Assembly: GCA_004020545.1 (NCBI GenBank)
Contig: SAQE01000033.1
Location: forward strand, 1 to 64,000
Source of the DNA: Mesorhizobium sp.
GTDB taxonomy: Bacteria; Pseudomonadota; Alphaproteobacteria; Rhizobiales; Rhizobiaceae
Reading direction: 5' to 3'
DNA: 64,000 nucleotides
Positions 1-10,400 of this stretch are shown here, in pieces (the first letter of the stretch is position 1; each line of letters starts with the position of its first letter). Below the pieces are notes generated by a model. It was not told where the DNA came from. It ran no database searches and saw only the letters and a list, made by a program, of their open reading frames with translations. The position numbers were made by a program, and so were the translations under genes.

Positions 1-565
1 TGATGCCTCCTTCATGCAGGCCGCCGCGCGCCCGCCGGCGAAGCCGAAGAAGGGTGAGGAGGGGTCGACGCGACCATCGGCCGACACCGACGCGCGTTGG
101 GGGCGCAAGGGCAACAAGACCGTGTTCGGCTATAAGGTGCACAACGGCGTCGACGATGCTCACACGCTGATCCGGCGCATGGACTTCACGGATGCATCGA
201 TCACCGACACCGAGCCGGCCGACGGCCTGATCAGCGGGGACGAGGAGGCAGCCTATGGCGACCAGGCCTACTACACCCATGCCCGGCATGCCCGGCTTAA
301 GCAGGCCGGCATCAAGGACCGGCTGATGCATCGAGCCAATAAGCACCATCCGCTGACGCCGCGCCAGAAGCTGCGCAACCGGCTGATCTCGACGGTGCGG
401 GCGGCGGTGGAGCGACCGTTTGCGGTGTTCAAGCAGCGCTACGGCATGCGGCGGTTGCGCTTCTTCAATCTGGCGACCAACCGGACGCAGTGCATGCTTG
501 CCGGCTGCGGCTACAATCTGCAGCGGGCGGCCGCCGTCCTCTTCCCGAGGAGGAAGCCGGCATGA
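1..565 (+). CDS. IS5-family transposase, C-terminal part (cut by window start)
   Basis: The reading frame is already open at base 2 and continues to a TGA at 563-565, so the 5' end lies outside the window. The visible product carries the three acidic residues expected of an IS5-group DDE transposase: an Asp in DASFMQAAARPP at the very edge, an Asp in YGDQAYY, and a Glu in AAVERPFAVFKQRYGMRR. The last motif is the usual IS5 helix around the catalytic Glu, followed by FFNLATNRTQCMLAGCGYNL, which is typical of the family's C-terminus. It would cut and rejoin the element's terminal inverted repeats. The right terminal repeat should lie shortly downstream but could not be placed without the left end. 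Whether the copy is intact cannot be told from this side. Confidence 0.9.
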   Translation, partial: DASFMQAAARPPAKPKKGEEGSTRPSADTDARWGRKGNKTVFGYKVHNGVDDAHTLIRRMDFTDASITDTEPADGLISGDEEAAYGDQAYYTHARHARLKQAGIKDRLMHRANKHHPLTPRQKLRNRLISTVRAAVERPFAVFKQRYGMRRLRFFNLATNRTQCMLAGCGYNLQRAAAVLFPRRKPA

Positions 566-703
566 GGCGCAGTCCGCCCAAAATCCGCCGCGGAGGCGGC
601 CTGAGCCCCAGGAGTGGGGCAAAATACCTCGCCAAGGCGGCCCGATTGCCTTTCAAAAAACGCCCATGTGCCATGTGCGCCAAATATCGGCTCCCATGCA
701 AAG

Positions 704-870
704 CCCTCCTTGTGGGAGAAGGTGGCCGAGCGAAGCTCGGTCGGATGAGGGGTGTTCCAGGGAACGCCAACGTCTCATTCCGCTGGAACATCAGCGCCTC
801 ACTCCGCTGGAACACCCCTCAACCGTCTCGGCGCTGCGCGCCGATCCACCTTCCCACAAGGGGAGAAGGG
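704..870. repeat. Large intergenic palindrome, class A (copy A1)
   Basis: A roughly 167-bp imperfect inverted repeat fills most of the 566-971 gap between the transposase and phoD. Its outer arms are CTTGTGGGAGAAGGTGG (left) and CCACCTTCCCACAAGGGGAG (right). Inner arms include GAGCGAAGCTCGGTCGG against CCGTCTCGGCGCTGCGCGCC, then GAGGGGTGTTCC against GGAACACCCCTC. The middle carries two near-identical direct copies of TCCGCTGGAACA. The outer arm recurs at 13917-13941, and the same architecture recurs at 2568-2728 and 12259-12428. Bases 566-703 and 871-971 hold no convincing gene. Confidence 0.75.
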
Positions 871-971
871 TATGCCTGTTCACTGTTATCAAAACTTCAT
901 GGTTCCGATATGCGCCTGAAACATTGAGGCGAGAGCTTGGCGGTCCCGTTCAACGCCATCCGGAGACAGCC

Positions 972-2546
972 ATGAACAAGATCTCGTTGACCCGCCGCGC
1001 TTTCGTCACCTCAGCCAGCGCCTTTGGCCTTGTCGGCGCCTCCGGGCTCGCGCTGCCCTATTATTCCCGCGCCAATCAGCGCCCGGCCTTCACCCACGGC
1101 GTCCAGTCCGGCGATGTCGACGCCACCTCCGGCATGGTCTGGACCCGCACGGATCGCCCGGCGCGCGTCATGTACGAAGTGTCGACGACTGAGAGCTTCG
1201 CCGATGCCGTCAAGCTGGCGCCGCTCGATACCTCGCCCGCCAGCGACTACACGGTGAAGCGGCTGCTCACCGACCTCGCCTCCGACCAGGACATCTTCTA
1301 CCGCATGACTGCGGCTGACCTTTCCGACATCAACGCCGTTTCCGAGCCGATCGTCGGCCGTTTCCGCACCGCTCCGGCTTCGAAGCGCGACGTTCGCTTC
1401 GCCTGGTCGGGCGACACCGCCGGCCAGGGCTGGGGCATCGACGAGACCGGCATGAAGACCTATTCGACCATCGCCGGGCATACGCCGGACTTCTTCCTGC
1501 ATTCCGGCGACACGATCTATGCCGACGGCGCCATGAAAGACGAGGTCGATCTGCCCGGCGGCGGCAAGTGGAAGAATGTCGTCATGATCGACGGCAAGCG
1601 CAAGGTCGCCGAGACGCTGGACGAGTACCGCGACCAGTGGAAGTACAACATGATGGACAAGCACGTGCTGGGCCTCTCCGCCATCTGCCCGACCTTCTAC
1701 CAGTGGGACGACCACGAGGTGCTGAACAATTGGTCGGATTCGAAGAAGCTGACCGCCGACAACCGCTACACGGAAAAATCCATCCATGTGCTCTCGGCTC
1801 GCGCGGCGCGCGCCTTCCACGAGATGACGACCATCCGCTACGAGCCGTCGGAGCCGGGCCGCGTCTACCGCAAGATCGCCTATGGCCCGCTGCTCGACGT
1901 CTTCTTCCTCGACATGCGCTCCTACCGCGGCCCGAACGGCCCGGACATGGAGGAAACGCTGACGCCCAAGTCGCGCATGCTCGGCGAACAGCAGACCAAG
2001 CGGCTGAAGCGGGAGCTGGCGAACTCGAAGGCGACCTGGAAGATTATCGCCGCCGACATGCCGCTCGGCCTCATCGTCTGGGACGACGCGGCCAAGAAGG
2101 CCGGCGCCGAGGCGGTCAGCAATGGCGACAATGGCGCGCCGAAGGGGCGCGAGCTCGAACTCGCGGACCTGCTGCGCTACATCAAGAACGCCGGCATCAC
2201 CAACACGGTGTGGCTCACCGCCGACGTGCACTACACGGCGGCGCATTACTACAATCCGGACAAGGCCAAGTTCCAGGATTTCAATCCGTTCTGGGAGTTC
2301 GTCTCCGGCCCGATCCATGCCGGCACGTTCGGCCCCAACGATTTCGACATGACCTTCGGCCCGGAGCTGAAATTCATCAAGGCGCCGACCGCCGAGCAGG
2401 GCCAGAACCTGCCGCCGTCGGCCGGGCTGCAGTTCTTCGGTCTGGTCGACATTTCCGGCGCCACCGAGCAGCTCACCGTGCGGCTGATGGATCGCGACGA
2501 CAACGAGCTTTACAAGGTCACGCTCGACCCGGTGCGGTCGGCGTAG
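972..2546 (+). CDS. PhoD-like alkaline phosphatase / phosphodiesterase, Tat-exported
   Basis: The 524-residue protein hydrolyses phosphate mono- or diesters in the periplasm if it behaves like other PhoD-family metallophosphatases. The start is chosen at 972 because GGAG lies just upstream and the N-terminus then begins with a twin-arginine signal, [15 protein letters not shown], followed by a hydrophobic stretch. An N-terminal PhoD beta domain ([18 protein letters not shown]) precedes the catalytic domain. Metal-binding motifs are visible as [19 protein letters not shown] and [10 protein letters not shown]. Length agrees with the family. The frame is open far upstream of 972, but that stretch runs through the A1 palindrome and is not coding. 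No pho box was identified. Class-A palindrome A2 begins 21 bases after the stop codon. Confidence 0.9.
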   Translation: MNKISLTRRAFVTSASAFGLVGASGLALPYYSRANQRPAFTHGVQSGDVDATSGMVWTRTDRPARVMYEVSTTESFADAVKLAPLDTSPASDYTVKRLLTDLASDQDIFYRMTAADLSDINAVSEPIVGRFRTAPASKRDVRFAWSGDTAGQGWGIDETGMKTYSTIAGHTPDFFLHSGDTIYADGAMKDEVDLPGGGKWKNVVMIDGKRKVAETLDEYRDQWKYNMMDKHVLGLSAICPTFYQWDDHEVLNNWSDSKKLTADNRYTEKSIHVLSARAARAFHEMTTIRYEPSEPGRVYRKIAYGPLLDVFFLDMRSYRGPNGPDMEETLTPKSRMLGEQQTKRLKRELANSKATWKIIAADMPLGLIVWDDAAKKAGAEAVSNGDNGAPKGRELELADLLRYIKNAGITNTVWLTADVHYTAAHYYNPDKAKFQDFNPFWEFVSGPIHAGTFGPNDFDMTFGPELKFIKAPTAEQGQNLPPSAGLQFFGLVDISGATEQLTVRLMDRDDNELYKVTLDPVRSA

Positions 2547-2567
2547 GTTGGATAGGTGGGCGCGAGG

Positions 2568-2728
2568 CACCCCCCTCTGTCCTGCCGGACATCTCCCCCG
2601 CAAGGGGGGAGATTGGCAGCTCCGCTGGCGGCGCTTTTCTGCGACGTCGGCGATTGGCGAAAGCCAGGGTGACATCTGATCTCCCCCCTTGCGGGGGAGA
2701 TGCCCGGCAGGGCAGAGGGGGGTGTGCC
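2568..2728. repeat. Large intergenic palindrome, class A (copy A2)
   Basis: An imperfect inverted repeat of about 160 bp. Its outer arms are CACCCCCCTCTGTCCTGCC and GGCAGGGCAGAGGGGGGTG. The inner arms are ATCTCCCCCGCAAGGGGGGA and TCCCCCCTTGCGGGGGAGAT. The RNA would fold into a very long hairpin. It lies between the 3' ends of phoD (plus) and the small secreted protein gene (minus), where it could act as a bidirectional terminator or mRNA 3'-end stabiliser. Confidence 0.75.
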
Positions 2729-2763
2729 GGAGTGCTACCCTTGCCAGATAGCCGTCGCGAAGA

Positions 2764-3051
2764 TCAATCCGGGTAGCAGGTCGCGGGAATGTTCGGCCAG
2801 ACGGCGGTGTCGCAGTTGGCCGCCTTCTGCCGCTGCTTGAAAGCGGCGCTGACCGGGCCGGTGACGATCGGATCGACGCCGTCGGGCGCATCGGCGAACA
2901 TCTGCTGCGCGGTCTTGGCGTCGGGCGACTGGATGGAACCGGTCTCTCTCAGAGCCGTCGCCGACTGCGCCACTCCGGCCGCAAGCAGCACGCCGAGCGC
3001 TGCCCATGCGAAAACCGGACGCAATCTGGACATCTGATTGGTCATGAACAT
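2764..3051 (-). CDS. Small secreted protein of unknown function
   Basis: A 95-residue protein with a clear N-terminal export signal: a short basic head (MFMTNQMSRLRP), the hydrophobic core VFAWAALGVLLAAGVAQSA, and a likely cleavage after AQSA or ATA. The mature part is about 65 residues, with two cysteines near the C-terminus (NCDTAVWPNIPATCYPD) that could form a disulfide. I do not recognise a named domain; similar tiny periplasmic proteins are common in rhizobia. An alternative start two codons downstream is possible. It is convergent with phoD across palindrome A2 and divergent from typA. Confidence 0.7.
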   Translation of the reverse strand: MFMTNQMSRLRPVFAWAALGVLLAAGVAQSATALRETGSIQSPDAKTAQQMFADAPDGVDPIVTGPVSAAFKQRQKAANCDTAVWPNIPATCYPD

Positions 3052-3246
3052 CGAACTGCCCGGCCCCTCAAAGGTTCCGCCTTGGTTAACAGAATCATTT
3101 CACACCAAGACGTTTAAGAATCAGTGACCATGTATTTGGGGCGGGGCCTCCCCTTTCGCAATTGCGAAAAACCTTGTATGAGCCGCGCAACCGAAAAAGG
3201 CGGCGCTTTTGGGCCTGCTGCCTGCAACACTCCCGAGACCAGACAA

Positions 3247-5076
<1,830 letters not shown>

Positions 5077-5101
5077 GCCTTTTTCGCGAGCAGTCATTTG
5101 G

Positions 5102-5128
5102 GGGAGGGAGCAATGCTCCCTCCCTTTT
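5102..5128 (+). terminator. Rho-independent terminator after typA
   Basis: A near-perfect inverted repeat, GGGAGGGAGCA followed by TGCTCCCTCCC, is closed by TTTT. It sits 26 bases after the typA stop and just before the convergent DUF1062 gene's stop, so it mainly terminates typA. Confidence 0.85.
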
Positions 5129-5132
5129 CATT

Positions 5133-5759
5133 TCATCCGCATGCGGCCGAGACGATGGCGTCGCGGTCGGCTTCGCCGGAAAGATCGATACGGATCGCCA
5201 TGCCGCTGCGCGCCGGCCTGCGCAAGGCCTTGGCGCCGTCCGGTTCGACAGCGAGCGCGCGCCGCTCTTCCCAATTCTGCAGTCTCGACCGCGAGATGCC
5301 GAGTTCTCCGGCGAGCAAACGGTCGAGGCGCAAGGGTGTTGCGGCGTCCAGCCGAAGTGCGAGCCAAAGCGCGGTGGCGCATTCCGGCCTGCCATCCAGA
5401 AGCTCCTTTCGGATCGTGACATCCGGAAATTCCTCGATCCGCCCGATCCGACTCCGTAGCGCCACGGCATCGAACGCATGACGTCGCACGAGCGATGGAT
5501 CGTTGCTCTCGAGCGCCGCCAGCAGCGCCGGTTCGATGTCGCGGCGGTTGCAGCGCTCAAAAATGGTGCGGTTCCAGGAATTGTCGCAGTCCGTGCAGCG
5601 GTAGATCAGCCAGGCATCGATGCGCTTGCCGTTGGCGTTGACGCGGAATCTGCCGCTGCATCGATACGGTCTGATGCCGCCGCAGCGGTTGCAGTTGATG
5701 AGAGGTCGAGGCGCGATGGCGGGCGCGATCGCCCAGCGGATACGCAACAGTCCAGACAT
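5133..5759 (-). CDS. DUF1062 zinc-ribbon protein
   Basis: A 208-residue cytoplasmic protein that I recognise as DUF1062 by its N-terminus MSGLLRIRWAIAPAIAPRP and the two cysteine pairs CNRCGG and CTDCDNSWNRTIF, which should form a zinc ribbon in the first 65 residues. The middle has the DPSLVRRHAFD motif. The C-terminal part (LGISRSRLQNWEERRALAVE) looks helix-turn-helix-like, so DNA or RNA binding is possible, but the function is unknown. The start at 5759 is supported by GGGAAGGG about nine bases upstream. It is convergent with typA. Confidence 0.8.
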   Translation of the reverse strand: MSGLLRIRWAIAPAIAPRPLINCNRCGGIRPYRCSGRFRVNANGKRIDAWLIYRCTDCDNSWNRTIFERCNRRDIEPALLAALESNDPSLVRRHAFDAVALRSRIGRIEEFPDVTIRKELLDGRPECATALWLALRLDAATPLRLDRLLAGELGISRSRLQNWEERRALAVEPDGAKALRRPARSGMAIRIDLSGEADRDAIVSAACG

Positions 5760-5824
5760 GCCGGTAGGCCCTTCCCATCGGGAAGTCCATCAGGCCGGCG
5801 ATGTCCGAGATGCCCTCTTTGCTT

Positions 5825-5872
5825 GAGCATGATCTTTTCCGAAAACCGGATAACCACTTTTCGGGATCATGC
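5825..5872. repeat. Rhizobial palindromic element (class B, GCATGATC...GATCATGC)
   Basis: A 48-bp inverted repeat with arms GAGCATGATC and GGGATCATGC around CTTTTCCGAAAACCGG and CCACTTTTC. This motif is familiar as a highly repeated intergenic element in Mesorhizobium, Bradyrhizobium and relatives. The rest of the 5760-6252 gap holds only short overlapping frames without codon bias or ribosome binding sites. I see no gene there. Confidence 0.75.
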
Positions 5873-6252
5873 CCATGCGGGCGCGGTGTGGCGAAAGGCT
5901 GCGATGGTTGGAAAGTCAGGCGTCGGCGGGTTGCGCGCGACAGCGGCTCAGCAATGCCAAACCGGTCTCGGAACCGCTCGCCTGAAGAACACATGAAAAT
6001 GATACAGGTGCCGCCAAAGCTGCGCCTGCGGTGCTTTCGGGGAGTAGACGAGACCGGCGGTTACTGAGGCAAAATCAGGCTCGAAATGGATGTCGGGACG
6101 GCTCTTCTAGCCGTGCGGCGGCAGGCAGGCAAGACCAGCCTGCCGCCACGGTTCCTCGCCGACGGCTGAGCTGGCGGCAAATCAAGATCGCCAGCGTCAG
6201 CGCCAGGACTATGACCGGCGCTGCCATGGTGATGGCGGCGGGTTCCTGGGCG

Positions 6253-6576
6253 CTACATCATCTCGATGATCGGCGCTATCTCGACGGTGAAGGCAGGGTT
6301 CGTCAGGATCGGGCAATCCTTGGCCTTGATGACGGCATCGTCGATGTCCTTCGCCTCGACGATCGTGTAGCCGGCGGTCGGATTGCTGCCGCCGTTGTTC
6401 TCGACCTTGCCGCCGGGCAGCACCGTCTTCGACATGCCGACCGGATTGCCGCCGTCGACCACCGCCTGGCCGAGCTTGCCGTACCAGCCGGTCCAGGCAT
6501 CCATCGCTGCCTTCCGTTCGGCCTCGTCGGTCGGCATCTTGCCGGAGCCGTGATAGACATAGAGAAATTTCGCCAT
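6253..6576 (-). CDS. YCII-related (DGPF) domain protein
   Basis: A 107-residue single-domain protein of the YCII/DGPF type, recognised from MAKFLYVYHGSGKMP at the start, the central VVDGGNPVGMSKTV, and the C-terminal AKDCPILTNPAFTVEIAPI. YCII proteins are small ferredoxin-like-fold enzymes or sensors whose substrates are mostly unknown; some are linked to sigma factors. The start at 6576 has GGAGAAC directly upstream. The same frame is open far upstream only because a frameshift in the preceding AhpD-like gene joins them, so a long fused product should not be called. It probably forms a minus-strand operon with the AhpD-like gene, with a gap of about 150 bases. Confidence 0.85.
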   Translation of the reverse strand: MAKFLYVYHGSGKMPTDEAERKAAMDAWTGWYGKLGQAVVDGGNPVGMSKTVLPGGKVENNGGSNPTAGYTIVEAKDIDDAVIKAKDCPILTNPAFTVEIAPIIEMM

Positions 6577-6724
6577 GTTCTCCTCCCTTGTCGGCGGCGT
6601 CGAGCCGGAGATGCGGCCACGCCGCTGGCGATATGCGGCCATGCCGCAATCGTTAATCATCGACCCAAAATGGGAAACAGGCAATCGAGAATGCAGGATA
6701 GCTAATATAAGGCGCCGACCGCCG

Positions 6725-7299
6725 TCACCGCGCCATGGCGTGGTATTCGGGATTCGGGCGCATATCGACCGCTGCAGCCACCCGGTTCGACATGTTGAAG
6801 AAGGCGGCGGTCGAAGCGATGTCCCAGATGTCGCGTTCGGTGAAGCCCGCCTTACGCAGCGCGGCGCGGTCGCCTCGACGATCTTGGCCGGCTCTTCCGT
6901 CAGCTTGACCGCGAATTCGAGCATGGCGCGCTGGCGAGGGGATAGATCGGCGGCGCGGAAGTTCATCACCATCATCTCGCCCAGCGCAGGCTCGCCCGAA
7001 AGCTGACGCACCGCCGCGCCGTGCGCGGCGAGGCAGTAGAAGCAGTGGTTGATCGAGGACACGACGACCGCGATCATCTCGCGCTCCAGCTTCGACAGGC
7101 CGGAATCGCCCAGCATCAGGTCGTTGTACATGTCGGTGAAGGCGCGCAGCTTCTTCTCGTCGAAGGCGTATGCGAGAAGCACGTTGGGCACGAGGCCAAG
7201 CTTCTCCTCGCATTTGGCGAAATAGGCCTTTGTTGCCTCGCTGAGCTCCGCCTGGGCCAAGTCGAGCGCGGTGATCTTGCCGGTGGTCTTTCCGCTCAT
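6725..7299 (-). pseudogene. AhpD-like peroxidase-related enzyme, interrupted by a -1 frameshift
   Basis: The 5' part (from 7299, MSGKTTGKITALDLAQAEL) encodes a carboxymuconolactone-decarboxylase/AhpD fold with the redox motif NHCFYCLAAHG, as in the peroxidase-related enzyme family. The frame is lost near 6870-6876, after EEPAKIVEA. The expected continuation (DRAALRKAGFTERDIWDIAS through NPEYHAMAR) is found in the neighbouring frame and ends at the TGA at 6725-6727. Adding one base restores a product of about 191 residues, the usual family length. It is therefore either a recent single-base deletion or a sequencing error; codon use and motifs are otherwise intact. The CxxC and His are upstream of the break. 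It is divergent from gdhB. Confidence 0.85.
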
Positions 7300-7439
7300 G
7301 GGGGGTCGTCCTGCTCGTTCAGTGCTGATTTCTGCCGAAAATTCCGAAGAATCTTTGCAAGCCGTCAAACCTTTGTCGCCAAAAAACGGTCATCTGCTAC
7401 CATAAACGCAAAAGCATGTGACGGGAGGGATTTCACATC

Positions 7440-10400
7440 ATGGCCAGCCTGAAAACCGCGAGCCAGCCGAAAAAGACCAGCCAGACAAAAGGAGGCGCGG
7501 CAAAGGGGAGCGAAAGACCAGGCGGCCGGCTCGTCGACTACCTACTGGCCCGCGCGCCTACCGAGGACATTGCGGCCTATGACGTTGCGGATATCGAACG
7601 CGCCGGCGATCTCGCCGGCCATGCCGTGGCGAGGCACCGCAAGGGCGAGACGATCGTTGCCATCGACACCGAGTCCGGCGTGGTGCGCCAGGGCAAGCCG
7701 ATGACGGTGATAACCGTCGTCAACGACAACATGCCATTCCTGTTCGATTCCATCCTCGGCGAGATCACGGAGACTGCCGGCGAGCCGTTGCTGGTCACCC
7801 ACCCCGTCGTCGTCGTCCGGCACGGCAAGGGTGGCGTCGAGGAAATCCTGGGCGACGGCGGCTTCGCCAAGGGAGACGAGAGCCAGGACCGGCTGAGCGT
7901 CGTTCATGTCCACATCGGCCGCCTTTCTGCCGAGCAGGCGGAGGCGCTGGCCGGGCGGCTGAAGAAGATCTTGTCGCAGGTGCACGCGGCCGTCGCCGAC
8001 TGGAAGCCGATGCTTGCCCGACTCGACCAGGCGATCTCGGAATTCCGCTACGCGCCGGTGCCGCTCGACAAGAAGAGCGTCGCCGAGGCGATTGCCTTCC
8101 TCGAATGGCTGCGCGACGACAATTTCACCTTTCTCGGCATGCGCGAGTTCAAATATAGCGGCGGCGAAAAGAGCGGCACGCTGGAGCGCGCCGACAAGCC
8201 GGGCCTCGGTATATTGGCCGATCCCGATGTGCTGGTGCTGAGGCGCGGCACCGCGGCGGTGTCGACCACGCCCGAGATCCGCGCCTTCCTGCATGGCCCC
8301 GAGCCGCTCATCGTCACCAAGGCCAATGCCAAGTCGTCGGTGCACCGGCGCATCTATCTCGATTACATCGGCGTCAAGACCTACTCCGCCAAGGGAGCGC
8401 TTGCCGGCGAACTGCGCATCGTCGGCATGTTCACCTCGACTGCGTACACGCGCTCGGTGATGAAGATCCCCTATCTGCGCTCGAAGGCGGAGACCATCAT
8501 CGCCAAGTCCGGCTTCAACCCGCACGACCATTCGGGCAAGGCGTTGATCAACGTGTTGGAGAGCTATCCGCGCGACGAGTTCTTCCAGGTTCCGGTGCCG
8601 ATCCTGAGGAAGCATGCCGAGGCGATCCTGGGGCTCATCGAGCGGCCGCGCGTCAGGGCGCTGGTGCGCGCCGACCAGTTCGACCGCTTCGTCTCGATCC
8701 TCGTCTTCGTGCCGCGCGACCGCTACGACAGCGTCGTGCGCGAGAAGATCGGCACCTATCTCAAGACCGTGTTCGAAGGCCGCCTTTCGGCCTACTACCC
8801 GGCCTTCCCGGAAGGCGGGCTGGCGCGCGTGCATTTCATCATCGGCCGCTCCGGCGGCAAGACGCCGAAGATCGAGCCGGCGACCCTCGAGGCGGCGATC
8901 CGCGATATCGTGCGCACCTGGGACGATGCGCTGCGTGAAACCGCTGCCGAGACCGGCGCGGATCCGGCGCTGACGGCAATCGCGGCGCGCTTGCCGGAAA
9001 GCTATCGGAACACTTTCTCGCCGGCAGTGGCGCTGGTGGACGCCAGACGCATCTCCGGCATCAGCGCTGCCAATCCGATTGCGATCGACTATTATCGCCA
9101 CGCCGACCATGAGCCGCATCAGGCGGCACTGAAAATCCACCATTTCGGCGACCCGGTGGCGCTGTCGCGACGTGTTCCGGTGCTGGAGAACATCGGCTTC
9201 CGCGTCATCAGTGAGCGCACTTTCGAGGTTGGCGACGAGATCTCCGGCAAGGTCTTCATCCACGACATGGAACTCGAGAACAGCTACGGCAAGGCAATCG
9301 ATCTGGCTGACGGCGGCGCGCTGTTCGAGGATGCCTTCCTGTCGGTGTGGCGTGGCGATGTCGACAATGACGGCTATAACGGCCTCGCCCAGACCGCCGG
9401 GCTGTGGTCGGGCGAGATCGCCATCCTGCGCGCCTATGGCCGCTACCTGCAGCAGGCCGGCATTCCGCAGAGCCAGGATTTCATCGCCGCCGCGCTCAAC
9501 CGCTATCCGGAGATCGCGCGCGGCCTGCATCAGCTCTTCGTCGCCCGCCTCGGGCCGACGGCCGAAACCGAAGGCGTGGTCGCCGCCAAGCACCTCAAGG
9601 CCAAGATCAAGGACGCGCTGGAAGAGGTGCCCAACATCGACGACGACACCATCATCCGCCGCTACCTCAACCTCATCGAAGCCTCGCTGCGCACCAATCA
9701 TTTCGTAGCCGATACGAAAGAGAAGGGGCAGTCGCTTGCGATCAAGCTCGACTCGCAGGCGGTCGACGGCCTGCCGGCGCCGCGGCCATGGCGCGAGATC
9801 TTCGTCTACGGCTCCGAGGTTGAGGGCGTCCATCTGCGCTTCGGCCCGGTGGCGCGCGGCGGCCTGCGCTGGTCGGATCGCGCCCAGGACTACCGCACGG
9901 AGGTGCTCGGCCTGGTCAAGGCCCAGCAGGTCAAGAACGCGGTCATCGTGCCGGTCGGCGCCAAGGGCGGCTTCTATCCAAAGAAGCTGCCGATGAGCGC
10001 CGGCCGCGACGCCATCTTCGAGGCCGGCACCTCAGCCTACAAGAACTTTGTCTCCAGCCTGCTTTCCATCACCGACAATATCGGCATAGACGGTGTCATC
10101 CCGCCGGCCGGCGTGGCGCGTCGCGACCCGGACGATCCCTATTTCGTCGTCGCCGCCGACAAGGGCACGGCGACCTTCTCCGATACCGCCAACGCCATTT
10201 CCGAGAAGCACAACTTCTGGCTCGACGATGCCTTCGCGAGCGGCGGCTCGGCCGGCTACGACCACAAGAAGATGGGCATCACCGCCAAGGGCGCGTGGGA
10301 AGCGGTCAAGCGGCATTTCCGCGAGATGAACCGCGACATCCAGGTCTCGCCCTTCACCGTGGTCGGCGTCGGCGACATGTCCGGCGATGTGTTCGGCAAC

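Noticed and set aside
704..870. CRISPR array
   Set aside because: The repeats are nested inverted arms with two short direct copies, not regularly spaced direct repeats, and no cas gene is present.
1011..2891. A 626-codon frame antisense to phoD, crossing palindrome A2
   Set aside because: It runs through an intergenic palindrome and has no protein-like features.
6253..7368. A single 371-residue AhpD-YCII fusion protein
   Set aside because: The middle section is out of frame with the AhpD family and appears only because of a one-base deletion near 6870-6876.
7542..9833. A 763-codon open frame antisense to gdhB
   Set aside because: Same cause: GC-rich codon use on the plus strand keeps this frame free of stops. 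It has no domain or start signal.
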